A stretch of DNA of 64,000 bases from Pristionchus mayeri (taxonomy: Eukaryota; Nematoda; Chromadorea; Rhabditida; Neodiplogasteridae): the NCBI GenBank assembly GCA_036245805.1, contig BTRK01000004.1, positions 24,628,619 to 24,692,618 on the forward strand, read 5' to 3'. The translations under genes were made by a program, and so were the position numbers. Below the pieces are notes generated by a model. That model searched no databases. It was not told the origin of the DNA and saw only the letters and a program-made list of their open reading frames with translations. Shown here in pieces: positions 22,071 to 36,276 of the stretch; the stretch's first letter is position 1, and every line of letters starts with the position of its first letter.

Positions 22071-22256
22071 TTCAGGGGTGTGACCGACGTGACTTTTTAA
22101 ATATTTATTAACAATGAAATATATAATAAAATAATGTTTAAATGATTTAATTAAATTAATTAATCAAAAAGAAGGAATAGGGAAGTAATCTCCGTGCTCA
22201 ATAGCGTCTACCGTAACCCGGAAGGGGCTTGAGGCGGACGGCGGATTTTCACAAGT
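22071..22256. repeat. Right terminal inverted repeat of the MULE
   Basis: Near-perfect inverse of 17429-17617, on the promoter side of the transposase gene. Confidence 0.9.
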
Positions 22257-22619
22257 ATCCCTTAATAACTGCACTATCGTAGTTGAAGTTGATACGCAAC
22301 GCGCGTACAAAAACGCGCGTGAATGGAGCAGATTATATATTTCCAATACTGACTATAAGTTGAGAGTTCGTCATGATGGATCTACATTACGCCTGGAAGA
22401 GAAAAATAGATATGTCAGCTGACAGGATAAATAAGGAGAATACGTAAGGAAGCATCGGGAAAGATTGAGAGCGATGCATGACATCAATTTCAAACTAGGC
22501 AGATATAGAGGTATTTGAAATAGGGTGAAGAGAATGGAATATGGCAGTCTATGGAATCAAACCCGAAAGAAGGGAACGTTTGAAAGCTTGAGCGTAGATG
22601 TGTGCAATTTCGGATAATA
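22257..22619. other. Intergenic gap between the MULE and the innexin 3' end
   Basis: Contains a short GC-rich hairpin (CGCGCGTACAAAAACGCGCG near 22300) and no coding evidence. Confidence 0.5.
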
Positions 22620-25403
<2,784 letters not shown>

Positions 25404-25828
25404 GTAGATCCACCCTGGGCACTAGAGAGGAAAGAGAGGAGGAGTTGAATGGCGAGAGAAGAGAGAACGACAGAGAAAGAGAGACACGAGACCTGTGCGT
25501 CTCTCTTCCCTCTCTGCCCTCACTATATTTAATTATTATACATATTCTTAACTATATATTGTCTCTAATAACATGCATTATATTTTATGCGAAACAAGTT
25601 TATGAGATTGTAAGATTCCTATATATAGTTTCGTACATCAATTGTCAAAATATTAAATATGAGAAATAGTATTTGTTAAATTAATGTATGATAGATACGC
25701 TACGCTGAAAACTTTCTCAAGAATTACACAGGTAATTAATACGGTAGAGAAATGGGCGTGGCTTGAGGGAGACGCGCACAAAAGACTCTTCGAACACTTC
25801 GCCTCCCCCTGTCGAGTGCTCCTTCGCC
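25404..25828. other. Shared upstream region of divergent innexin and PLC genes
   Basis: About 425 bp between the innexin start (-) and the PLC start (+). It is AT-rich in the middle (25540-25690) with no conserved ORF, and likely holds both promoters. I cannot name specific sites. Confidence 0.5.
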
Positions 25829-28800
25829 ATGGAAGAAACAGTTTGCATCGTCAAACGGTAAGTCGATAAATGTAAATTGGTTGATAGTGATGATAATACA
25901 CTCAGAGAGGTGGAGTTAGGAGCCGCAGTAAAGGAAGGGACAATGCTGAGGAGAGTCAAGAGAGGGAGACTCAAGGAACCAAAGAAGGTTTTGGTTGAGG
26001 ATATGCAGAAAGTAATCTACCATGAGGATCAATTCTTCAAAATGCTTCCAAATCGACCCAAAAATGGTTTGACTTTTGAAACTCCTTTGTTGTATTTCTA
26101 TCTACTTAAGATTTTGGTGTAGGCTGAAGGGTGGATGCCAACTGTATTGAGTTCTTTCGTATACAATCTCCATCTCAAACTTGGGTAATTAAACGTTTAA
26201 TTACCAAAGTTCGTGCCGTGATATCAATTGATGGTGGACAGAGTGACCCTCGATTTAAGTTGGTTAGCTATGATGAGATCCACTGACTCCGTCAATATCT
26301 CTTGCAATAAACCATGAGAAGGAAGTATCGCCTATTGACTTTATTGCAGTTGCTCTTCGTGATCTTGTCGAAGTTCGTAGTGGATACTCTACTGATAATT
26401 TGCACAAAGGATCGAAGAAGTACAAATTCCAAGTGGCTGCACCCGTTAGTCACTCTTGCATTGCTTAGTGAGTAGATTGTTCATGAGACGGAGTTTTTGA
26501 GGGGAGCCTTTTGAACACACTTCCTTATCTTCAAAAAAATTACAGGAAGAACATTGCTTCTCAATCATCTTCAATCATAAACAGTTCATTCATAAAAGTA
26601 TCGACTTCGCAGCTCCTGATAGAGTCAGTCATTTCCCTTCTCTTCATCCTGAGAAACAAAAGAAGGAATGAGTTGTCTCAACATCACTCGTTGCTCCATG
26701 CACCTCGATAGATCTAATTCACCTCACCAACCCAATAAGTTCTCCGAGTTATGTATAATTTGTAAAAAGTACAAAGTAAACAGTTTAGTGTAAATTAGTT
26801 TGGAAAGGGAGGAATGAGTTGTCTCAACATCAGTCTATTGTTTATACTTGTTCGATTGATGAAATATGGATGTTCCACTTCCTCTCTTCTTTCTAGGAGA
26901 CGAGAGATAAATGGGTGAAGGGATTACAACTGCTGCTGGCAAAGGAAAGGGAGAAAAGGGCGCAATTCAATGAGAATCTCTGGTTTGCTGAGCAGTTCAA
27001 ACGGGCGGATACCAATAAGAACGGTGTGTAATTTGTTAGCTTATTCCAACGGAATGCGACAGAAACTTAGGAATTGTACATATTTGATTGCGTGAGAAAA
27101 ACATTGTAATTCTTTTGTACTCACGGGACAGTAATTCCCACTTTCTGTTGTCGCATCAACGTTGATTTGATGAGTCACGAGAAGAAAGAGAAAGTTGAAT
27201 ACCAATAAAAGAATGTGATAAATGATGAAGGAAGGAAAGTTGATTTACCCTGCAGGGGAGGTCTCTTTCCCCGAAGTCTTTCGACTTATCAGTAAGCTGA
27301 ATCTTCAGATGGCTGAACCCTATGCCAATTTCATCTTTCATGTATGTTTTCGCAGAAAGCACAGTTTAGTCTCTTTGTAGTCCACCATGAGTTCTTCCAA
27401 TCAAATCATATCCCCATTCAGAAACTGGCTCCAAAAGGATTTCTCAATGAGGAACAATTCGTTCAATTCTGTACTTTACTTACGGAGAGGTATTCAGATA
27501 CAAAGAGAAATATTTGTCAATAGAGTATTTAATTGTCCATTCTACTTCATTTGATTTCTTTAGAGAGGAACTTCGATTCATCCTCCGAATGTTTTCCACT
27601 GATGAAATTGAAGGATGGAATGTCAAAGAATTGCACAAATTTCTGGTTGAAGAACAAAACGTAAGTGAATGGTTGTATTATTACTGTCTATCACTTCTAA
27701 ACTTCTCCTTTTGAGTTCTCAGTGGAAGAGAAAAAGGCAGAGGCAATTCTCGATCTCTACGAAGGAACGAATCAAGGGAAGAAGGAAGAGAAAGTGATGG
27801 GAGTAATGGGTGGGTCTCCCTCGAGAGTACCGTGTTCATTCTCAGCCTCATTCTCAGTTAGATGTACACTTTCGAACAAACTCAAAACATGCCAGTTCCC
27901 CTGTCCCCCCTTCAATTCAGTTCACTCCTCCTTCTTGATTGTATTCTTGCCATCGACTGTCCCCTCTCATGTCTTCCTCCCTTCTCTCTCCATTCACTCT
28001 CTCTTCTCCTCTTTCTTTCTTCGACTTTCCCGTCTCTTCTCAGCCACTGTTGACACACCTAAAAGAAGAGATGAAATCCCTTCGCTACTCTGGCCAAATC
28101 AAAGACACGCGAGTGAAACGAATCACAAATATTTTACTTTCGAGTGGATTTCAGTCCAGCTCTCAATCAAACAGATCACATCTTCATTCTTCATTTGAAG
28201 AATGTTCTAGACGCTATGAAGCAGTTTAAAATGAGGAATGATTTAAGGATTGCGGAGGTTACTCGCCAGTCGATGGGGATGTATTATGAAGGAAGGCCAC
28301 GAGGGAGTCTTCCAGGTATACGATGCCAGGATTACGGTAGATGGAGAAAGAAGTAGACAAATAGATAGCCGATTATTTTACAAATGTATATTAAGTAACA
28401 ATATAATAACCACTTACAGTGAGACCTCAAATCTTGATTAGAATATATATTACATTAACTGATAGTGAAAATTTGAATGGTTTTCTAAAAGGCTATAGGG
28501 TGAAGAGTGAAGAGAAAATATCTTGTGAACTGATGAGCGAATGAGAATAGAGTGGAGACGAGGGAATGAATGGAGTTCTCTTCCAGGACATGAGTCGTCC
28601 CCTCCATTCCTATTGGTGCAATTCCTCGCACAATACCTATCTCACTGGACTGCAGATGAAGGGAGAAGCCACTGTAGAGGGATACGTTGCTGCACTGAAT
28701 AGAGGAGCCAAGCTACTCGAATGTCAGGAGAGGGGAGGGGGGAGGAGAGGGGGGGAGAGAGAGAGATCTTGCAGTGGATCTATTCGACGGAGAGGCTGGC

Positions 28801-31016
28801 CAACCAGTGATTACCCATAAGAGGACTCTCATCCAACCAATCACACTCAGAGACACCCTTCATGTGAGATTTCAGATGACCGTCCCTCCTTACTTCTATA
28901 TTGTAGGCAATCCTTCTAAAAGCATTTGCAATCTCTGACTATCCAGTCATTCTTACCTTGGAAAACCATGTTTCACTTCCACAACAGAAGGTTTCATTTT
29001 CATTTTGATCGTGCGTGTTCATCTGAAAATCAAAGACTTTTACAGGTGATGGCTGATCTTTTCTACGAGGTATCGAAATTTTAAATAGCAGTAATAATGA
29101 ATGATTCATCTGGAGATTCTGGGCGATCACTTATACATTCCCGACAAAGATTCGAGCAAGAAACCACTTCCTTCACCAAAGGAATTGAAGAAGAAGATTC
29201 TTCTGAGAGGAAAGAAACTCAATTCTGATGGTGATGATGATGAGGAAGAGGAAGAGGTACCTTTCACTCTTAGAGAGAGAGAGCATTTATCTCAGAATGG
29301 AACGAGTGGAGAGAAGACAAGCGCGGCAATCCATCCTTCTCTCTCAGCCCTCATTGCTCTTCCCTCAGTCAAACTGTCCTCTGATGTCTACGGGGATATC
29401 AATGCTCGTCAGTCGTCTTCTGCTTCTTCTTCCTCTCTATCTCACCATTCTTAATCTAGGGACGAGATGGTGTTGCAGATTCTCCCGATGGATCAGCTTC
29501 CCTTTCGGAGTCTAAGGTCGATCAGTTGTACGAAGCGCGAGCCCCTCTAGCAACATACACTTCGCGCCATTTCGTAAAGAGTTATCCCAAGGTGATATTT
29601 CCTCTTACTAAGGAATGCCAGTTTAATAACAAAATGATAACGCGTATTTCTTGCATAACACATGAGAACTCAGGGGCTTCGACAAGATTCATCAAACATG
29701 TTTCCTCTTCGATCGTGGATCCAAGGAGTGCAGGTACCCCCCCCCCCTTCCTTCCATCTCCCCTACTTATCTCCCTCTCGCAGGCGGTTGCTCTTAACTT
29801 CCAAACTGCAGACGAGGCTTTCGATGTCAATCAAGGACTCTTCAGAGTCAATTCCAACTGTGGATACGTACTCAAACCAGAGATTCTCTTGACTGGACAC
29901 GGTTAGTCAAGGTCAAATTCAAAGAATTCACTACAAAACTAATAATTTAGATGTTCATGGCCGTTTCAATCATCCGAAGATAAGATTCTCAGTGGGAATT
30001 GTTTCTGCCCAGTATTTGCCGAAGAGTGAACCCAGCAAGGTGAGTAGTTTATCCTGGGGAAAGTTACTAGAACTAATCGGGTTACTTTATTCATTTGATT
30101 TGTCAAGAGAAACATGCCAGATGTCTTTGCTCAATGCATTGTGTTTCTAGAGAAATATCAGAAAAGCGGGAATATTAACTTTAAAGGAGGAGCAAAGGCA
30201 AAATTAAATGTTTGAAGCTTTCATATGCACGGCCTAGATCTCCCAAACCATAAGAAGCTCCGAAATTTCCACAATGATATCTCCATTCCCAACAGAGCTA
30301 TCGGTAGTTGGCGGGGAGCCAAATCAGGGAGAGCTCAGGCAACGCGCGAGAGAGCACGCGACTTGAAGAGAGTTCTCCTCTAATTGAAACATATTTCAAC
30401 CGGGCGCGCGTTTGCCTTTACTCCTCCTTTAAGGATATAATCGACCCTTACGTCTCAGTTCAAGTCTTCGGAATCGATAAGGACGAGTGGAAAATGAAGA
30501 CACATACTATCAAGGACAATGGTCCTAGTTTAAAGGATTCGTCGTATTTCTAATGGATCCGTGATTTGTAGGTTTCAATCCAGTGTGGAACAGGGACTTT
30601 GCAACGGATATCTACTGCCCTGAACTGGCTGTAGTCAGGTTTTGTGTGAAAGTGAGGGAGAGAGAAGGAGAGAAAGATGGGAGAGATCTCTTGCAGGACT
30701 TTGACTCCACCTCCGCCAATGACTTCGTGGGAGAGTACTCGATTCCATTCACAAGTATTCGATCTGGTGAGTGATCTCTCTCCTCCGTGCCTATGCTTCC
30801 CCTTGATCTCTCTCCTCCGTGCCTATGCTTCCCCTTGATCTCTCTCCTCCGTGCCTATGCTTCCCCTTGATCTCTCTCATCCCTTCGATTCTTCCCTTCC
30901 AGGTTACTCTCAGATCCGTCTGAACACTGGTTATCGTCATCTGCCAGATGAGTGTGCTTCCCTCTTCGTCCGTCTGCACATCGAATCGCTCAGTGGGAAT
31001 AGAGAAGCAGAGTGAG
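25829..31016 (+). CDS. plc-4: Phosphoinositide-specific phospholipase C, delta-like
   Basis: The enzyme hydrolyses PIP2 to IP3 and diacylglycerol. ATG at 25829 (METVCIVK-like exon, MEETVCIVK). PH domain: EGTMLRRVKRGRLKEP, SPIDFIAVALRDLVEVRSG, CFSIIFNHKQ, RDKWVKGLQLLLA. EF lobes: ADTNKNGEVSFPEVFRLI, LLTEREELRFILRMFS. X box: DMSRPLHSYWCNSSHNTYL, ELDLFDGE, PVITHKRTL, VILTLENHVSLPQQ. The catalytic His of SSHNTYL, Glu/Asp of ELD, second His and Glu of LEN are all present. Y box: LPSVKLSS..QDSSNMFPLRSWIQ, AVALNFQTADEAFDVNQGLF. C2: DIIDPYVSVQVFG, FNPVWNRDF, DFDSTSANDFVGEYS, end LFVRLHIESLSG. The lack of a long C-terminal extension fits the delta class. AATAAA near 31320. A non-PLC segment lies between EF and X (28044-28315). 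Confidence 0.88.
26174..26195 (-). other. Antisense SL1 spliced-leader-like sequence in a PLC intron
   Basis: The minus strand matches the 22-nt nematode SL1 leader at 21 of 22 positions (only the first base differs). It is followed directly by ATGGAG rather than the GT donor of an SL RNA gene. A shorter SL1-like piece is joined head to head (GGTAATTAAAC, 26194-26206). It lies within the intron between the RPKN and PLTPS exons. Confidence 0.8.
28044..28315 (+). other. Coding-like segment between PLC EF hands and X domain, not recognised
   Basis: Open frames QPLLTHLKEEMKSLRYSGQ and NQTDHIFILHLKNVLDAMKQ, then FKMRNDLRIAEVTRQSMG, look protein-like. They have CAG acceptors and a GTATAC donor near 28316 but match no PLC block. 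Either an inserted linker exon or an unrelated nested fragment. Confidence 0.35.
30185..30428. mobile_element. TTAA-flanked MITE in the PLC C2 intron
   Basis: TTAA flanks both ends (30181-30184, 30429-30432). Termini are AGGAGGAGCAAAGGCAAA and the near-inverse TTTGCCTTTACTCCTCCT. The right TTAA plus the next G forms the TTTAAG splice acceptor of the DIIDPYV exon, so the element sits one base from the exon. Confidence 0.8.
30773..30885. repeat. Three-copy ~36-bp tandem in the last PLC intron
   Basis: The unit TCTCTCCTCCGTGCCTATGC plus CTTCCCCTTGA is repeated three times with almost no variation, between the SIRSG exon and the YSQIRL exon. Confidence 0.85.
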
Positions 31017-32082
31017 ACTCCATCCGATCCTCTCATCTCAAACAAACAAGAAGAACATATGATTACACTTTATTAGATGCCAACTAACGGATAGAGTACC
31101 CATTAAAGCATAATCACCGTTTCTTCCACCTACACTCTCATAATTATATTCATTTTCTCGGGTAGTCAGTGTACATACATTAGTTGCCCGAGGTATTCGT
31201 CAATCTATCTAAACAACGTTTCAAATTAGTTGATAGAAGATCCTTTGTGTTTTCTCTACATACAGTTTGTAATGATCATGTTTTTTCTCTACAGTTTCAT
31301 ATGTAACGAGTAGAAGTATCAATAAACTGTTGTATATTCTGCACTAAGTGATTCATACAGTCATGTTGGTTTCCCATGTGAACACGTAGCGCTCCGAGTA
31401 ACCCCCACTGACCCCACGGGTCTAGCACGTTCATCTATGAGAGAATTGTGCTTAAATTGGTTTCGTTGTGTTCAGCATGCAATTCTGCATGCTGAACACT
31501 TTTATACTATTAATGGTTTAAAACGCGTTCTCTGTAAGAATCGGACACCCCACTGTGGGGGGTGGCACAAGGATTCAAAATGATCGCATCGACTTGCAAT
31601 CTTCAGGGTGTCATGCCTATGGGTAGGGTATGCTCCCATATAATTTTTATGACCCTAGCTCAACATTTTGACCTACCAAATTTGAAAAATTAAACTCAAT
31701 ATTCAGGGGCATGTTATATACCATTCGAAAGAGCATGAAAAGTTATGCCTAAAGGTATGTTTTCGTAGGGATTAATGCATGTTCGCATGAGATATTGCAT
31801 GAAAAGTGCATTTTTAAGCATTTTTCGTGATGAGAGTCAATATTGGGGTGGATAAGTCGGGGTAATCTCACGAGCTGTCGATGCAGAATTTAATTCTCTA
31901 TCGACGTATTTCATTCATTTTACGAAACTTGTCCCCCAATTATGTCGTTCTGCGGCTTTTGTATCACGCATTTGTCGACGAGGGTTCAAATCCTGTTCGG
32001 TGCATGATGTTTTGCCGACTTTTTTTTCAACAATCAACCATTTTTGAGTCTATGCCCTATTTTAAGCTACTTCTTACTCGTT

Positions 32083-32500
32083 TTAAAACCAATAATGAGA
32101 AAAAAATGTCTGAATATACTCACACAAGTTTGCGAAACCAAGTTTCAGGAACAAAAAAGGCCGAGGATCTCCATCTCTACCAGCTCGTTCTTCGAGTCTC
32201 ATCGACGCTCTCCTTCTCTTCCACCAGAAGAAGACCGCGCCCAAGAAAGCGATCAGCAGAAGGAGACCGAGGAGGAAGAACACCCAGAGATGACCTCCTG
32301 TGAATGGAAAGATCAATCAAATGATAAAAGTAATGTGCAAAATAGAAGAGAGAGAGAAACTGAGAATCGTACATTGCTCTACACATGAGTCACCATCGCG
32401 CTCGTAGCCCTTCTTGCACCGGCACATAAAGACTTCTCCGACGAGCACGCAGGAAGCGTTGGAGGGACAGTCGCAAAGCATCGCCGAAGTACGAGTGAGT
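32083..32500 (-). pseudogene. Captured EGF-like and transmembrane exons
   Basis: On the minus strand one exon reads CPSNASCVLVGEVFMCRCKK followed by GYERDGDSCVEQC, an EGF-like module. After a short intron the next exon reads GGHLWVFFLLGLLLLIAFLG then AVFFWWKRRRASMRLEERAG: one transmembrane helix with a basic stop-transfer. The reading then runs into the element's arm and ends. There is no start or upstream ectodomain, so it is a fragment of a type I membrane protein gene rather than a whole gene. The parent gene is not in the window. Confidence 0.6.
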
Positions 32501-32704
32501 GTAAGAAGAAAGTGAGACAGGCTCTTTTAGCAGACAATGTAAATCGCTCAATGCAAATGCGGTATGCGATGTCCGGATTATCACACATAATGCCTGAAAT
32601 TTGTTCGAGCACTTTGTACTTTGATCAGAACGAAATCAAAAAATTCAAATAATATATATTCATCATACAAGAGTCGAAAGCTACACACGAGATAACAATG
32701 AATG

Positions 32705-33791
32705 ACGAATTAGAAGAACTCGTCGCCTCTGTGATGATAATCTTCGTCAGGCTCGCACTCGCCTTCTGGGAAAAGCTCCTTATTTTGCTGATCAGGATCA
32801 TCAAAGAACTCAAAATCGGGATCGTTCAGAAGTGTGTTTCGCTTGAAAACGTCTTCTGAAAAGATCTAGAATGATCCATCGAGATCGAACAATTCATGAA
32901 GGGACTCATTGACAGTCTGGGCGATGAGATATCCATCCGAGAGGTGGATATCTCATCGCCCAGACTGTCAAGCTCTTCCACCTCGTCGTCCTCTGAGTCC
33001 TCCACCTCTCGCTTGCCTCTCGATCCGTTTCCCTTCTTACACACCTTCTTCCTTCTCGCCGCTCCTCCAGTAAATGCGGCCACAGGCGCCGAGGTAGCCG
33101 TTGCCCTCACGCAAATCGTCGATGCTCCCTGGTGCTCCTTCCGATAGCTTGTGATTCTACTGTAGAAACTAGCGATCTGACGGCTGTTCAGGCGTACGTC
33201 TGCAGAGAAACGCTTTGATCCATCGGAATTTCGTTCCAAGAACATGCGTTTCTCTGCAGCCTCCGGGGTGATTTTCGATCCAGTTCTTATTCCCTCGTCG
33301 AAAAGATCGCAAATAAACTCTTTCGCACTATCCTTGTACCTGACAGCAGGCTTCTTCTTCTTGAGTGCGTATCCCTTCTCTACCTTCGGAAGACCATCCT
33401 CATCCGAGTACTCCAGTTCGCGGACGACGTCGTCGACTTCAGGAATCTGTATACGGCTTGCTGCTACACCTTCCAATCGCTCCTTGAACATGTGAAGCGA
33501 CTTGTCACGCATCGACAATTTCAAGGGAGAAACAGTGTGATTTCCCTCGAGAACTTGAGCTTCCAGTTCCTCCATTATCCGTCTCTTCTTCGTAGAAGAA
33601 ATCAAGGTCATCAGACGAAGAAAAAATCTGGTAACTCTCTCGTCGCTTGTGTATTCTTTACTTGTCTGCCTCTCGTTATATTCTGATAAATGGTTTATCA
33701 AGGAATGCGGTAATTTAGAGTGGAAAGATATTGCTATTTTTAATGACTTTAATACGAGTAAGAAGTAGCTTAAAATAGGGCATAGACTCAA
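32705..33791 (-). CDS. Element-borne ORF, unrecognised family
   Basis: A 321-codon frame from 33791 begins MSLCPILSYFLLVL, a segment encoded in the element's right arm and mirrored in the left arm at 32044. The body is basic/helical (KKKKPAVRYKDSAKEFICDL, FDEGIRTGSKITPEAAEKRM, LNSRQIASFYSRITSYRKEH), then a Lys/Arg patch and an acidic segment (EDSEDDEVEELDSLGDE). A CAG acceptor near 32860 could splice to an acidic tail ending EDYHHRGDEFF at about 32707. The central block reminds me of a motif in repeat-associated nematode proteins, but I cannot name it. It could be nuclear and DNA-binding by composition only. Confidence 0.5.
32909..32971. repeat. Near-perfect hairpin inside the element-borne ORF
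   Basis: TTGACAGTCTGGGCGATGAG continues through ATATCCATC, a short loop and the complete inverse, a stem of about 27-28 bp with one mismatch. It lies within codons for DSLGDEIS..DISSPRL. Confidence 0.9.
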
Positions 33792-34500
33792 AAATGGTTG
33801 ATTGGTGAGAAAAAAGTCGGCAAAACATCATGCATCGGGCAGGATTTGAACCCTCGTCGACGAATGCGTGATACAAAAGCAGCAGAACGACATAATTGGG
33901 GGACAAGTTTCGTAAAATGAATGAAATACGTCGATAGAGAATTAAATTCTGCATCGACAGCTCGTGAGATTACCCCGACTTATCCACCCCAATATTGACT
34001 CTCATCACGAAAAATGCTTAAAAATGCACTTTTCATGCAATATCTCATGCGAACATGCATCAATCCTTACGAAAACATACCTTTAGGCATAACTTTTCAT
34101 GCTCTTTCGAATGGTATATAACATGCCCCTGAATATTGAGTTTAATTTTTCAAATTTGGTAGGTCAAAATGTTGAGCTAAGGTCATAAAAATTATATGGG
34201 AGCATACCCTAGGCATGACACCCTGAAAATTGCAAGTCGATGCGATCATTTTGAATCCTTGTGCCACCCTTCTCCGAGTCTTACAGAGAACTCGTTTTAA
34301 ATATATCGGTAAATTAATTTTGAAGTTGTCGAAAAGAAAAAAATCACTTCCCGGTGCCACAGCGTAACCACCGCACTGTAGAAACCCCTCGATTTCACGC
34401 GCTGCGGCACATGCGACGCGTCATTTTCAATTTAAATTTTCGCGGGTAGCTCCCTATTTTATATTTAAGGACTCGGCCATATTGTTTTAAAACGCATTCT

Positions 34501-36276
34501 CTGTAAGAGTGCAGGTGGGGTGGCACAACTCCGGCAAAATGAACGCCCAGGGCTCAAACTTTCAGAATATGACCACTAGGGACCAATAATCATTCATTCG
34601 AGAGTTGAAGCCAAAATATCGATTTTGACCTACAAAAATCGATAATTTCAAATTTTCGATTTCGACCTCGAGTTATAGATAATTCGAAAGAGCGTGAAAA
34701 GTTATCTTAGAATCTACCTTCTCGCCAAAAATAAGCTTTCCGGAAGCGTGAAATCGATCAAAATGTGCATTTTTTCGCTCATTTGCACATACATAGCCTA
34801 AAGTACCCCTCTTACAATCACGTCCACCCTCCAGTTCCGACATATTTTGTGCAAAATGTATCGTAGAATTAACTAGTGAAGAATAACTAGTGAAATCGCC
34901 ATATTTTCAGTGCCCAAGAACTGAAAATATTGCTCGAAATGACGACAATCGTCGATTTCTTTAAAGTTTAGATCAATTGATCTTCACTGTTTACTAATGA
35001 TACACTTCCAAATCGTCAAAATGTTTCATACTCGGTCTTGTAGAACATATATCAGTAGTTTCCACAGCGTTACAAATTCATTTAACTGATTCAAAAATTA
35101 CGCTTTTCACCACTGAACTCATAAATTCCCCTGCTGCAAACTCACCATTTATAAATCATTACACGTGTTGGCTGCATGAATTATATAGTGGACAGCCATG
35201 AATAGGAATCGGTCACAAAGACCTCCACCAATGCTTAGACCGTTTTTGAGTTAGATTATGCGAATTTTAATGAGTTATATGCTTGGACAATGTTTTCCAA
35301 CACTATAGAATCAAAATTTCCGAGAAAAGCACCATTATTATCATTTCTTAAATTTCGTAAAATCTCGAAATTTGACATTTTTCGTTAATTTCAGATTAAT
35401 ATGCATGCGAACAAAATTTCCCAACATAAAACTCATTGAAATTCGCATAAAATAACTCAAAAACGGTTTGTTTGCATTTCCGAAGCAATCGATCTTCCAT
35501 GTTTGAGCATCAAAAATCGGGTCATCGAAGTATTGGTGGAGGAATTTGCCACCGATTCCTATTCATGGCTGTTCATACTATGTAATTTGTGTAGCCAACA
35601 CGTGTAATGTTTTAGAAATTATGAGTTAGCAGCAGGGGAATTTATGATTTCAGTGGTGAAAAGGGTGATTTTTGAAAAATGAAAATTCATTTGTAACGCT
35701 GTGGAAACTACTGATATATGTTCTACAAGACCGCACATGAATCATTTTGTCGATTTGGAAGTATATCATTAGTAAACAGTGAAGATTAATTGGACTAAAC
35801 CATAAAAAATCGACGATAGTCGTCATTTCGAGCGATATTTTCAGTTCTTGGGCACTGAAAATATGGCGATTTCACAAGTTATTCAAATTCTACGATACAT
35901 TTTGCACAAAATATGTCGGAACTGGAGGGTGGACGTGATTTTAAGAGGGGTACTTTAGGCTATGTATGTGCAAATAAGCGAAAAAATGCACATTTTGATC
36001 GATTTCACGCTTCCGGAAAGCTTATTTTTGGCGAGAAGGTAAATTCTTAATATAACTTTTCAAGCTCTTTCGAATGATCTATAACTCGAGGTTGAAATCG
36101 AAAATTTGAAATTATCGATTTTTGTAGGTCAAAATCGATATTTTGGCTTCAACTCTCGAATGAATGATTATTGGTCCCTAGTGGTCATATTCTGAAAGTT
36201 TGAGCCATGGGCGATCATTTTGCCGGAGTTGTGCCACTATCTCACCCTTTCACTGTGTTCTTACGGAGAACGCTTT
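34501..36276. mobile_element. TTAA-flanked full-palindrome element 'c'
   Basis: TTAA at 34497-34500 and 36277-36280, terminal AACGCATTCTCTGTAAGA and the related inverse at the right, plus GGTGGCACAACTCCGGCAAA near the left end and its inverse at the right. Two arms of about 880 bp meet near 35385 with little spacer. There is no ORF. Arms differ by scattered substitutions only. Confidence 0.88.

Larger units (their letters stand above)
17429..22256. mobile_element. MULE (Mutator-like) DNA transposon with ~190-bp TIRs
   Basis: Left TIR 17429-17617 and right TIR 22071-22256 are near-perfect inverted copies (outer end ACTTGTGAAAATCCGCCG, inner end TTCAGGGGTGTGACCGACGT). They enclose one minus-strand transposase gene (17768-21411). 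The only obvious difference is a few bases around GGGTTACGGTAG. Flanks do not give a clean 9-bp target duplication by eye (TATCTAAAA versus TATCCCTTA). The high TIR identity suggests recent activity. Confidence 0.85.
31522..34296. mobile_element. TTAA-flanked long-TIR element 'b' carrying foreign exons
   Basis: TTAA at 31518-31521 and 34297-34300. Terminal AACGCGTTCTCTGTAAGA, with the inverse CTTACAGAGAACTCGTT at the other end. Arms are about 590 bp (31522-32110 and 33735-34296). Each arm holds a GGTTCAAATCC B-box-like motif (about 31984 and, inverted, 33842). The cargo between the arms is an EGF/TM exon pair and a 321-codon ORF. The interrupted site is preserved intact in the opposite arm of the enclosing 13.7-kb inverted repeat. 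Confidence 0.85.

Noticed and set aside
26108..26176. SL RNA gene at the SL1-like sequence
   Set aside because: No GT donor after the 22-nt leader and no Sm-site or stem-loop arrangement. Treated as a possible retro-insertion.
31881..32303. 140-codon ORF MQNLILYRRIS..
   Set aside because: Most of it lies in the left arm of TTAA element 'b' and is duplicated inverted at 33715-33954. The rest is antisense to the EGF/TM exons.
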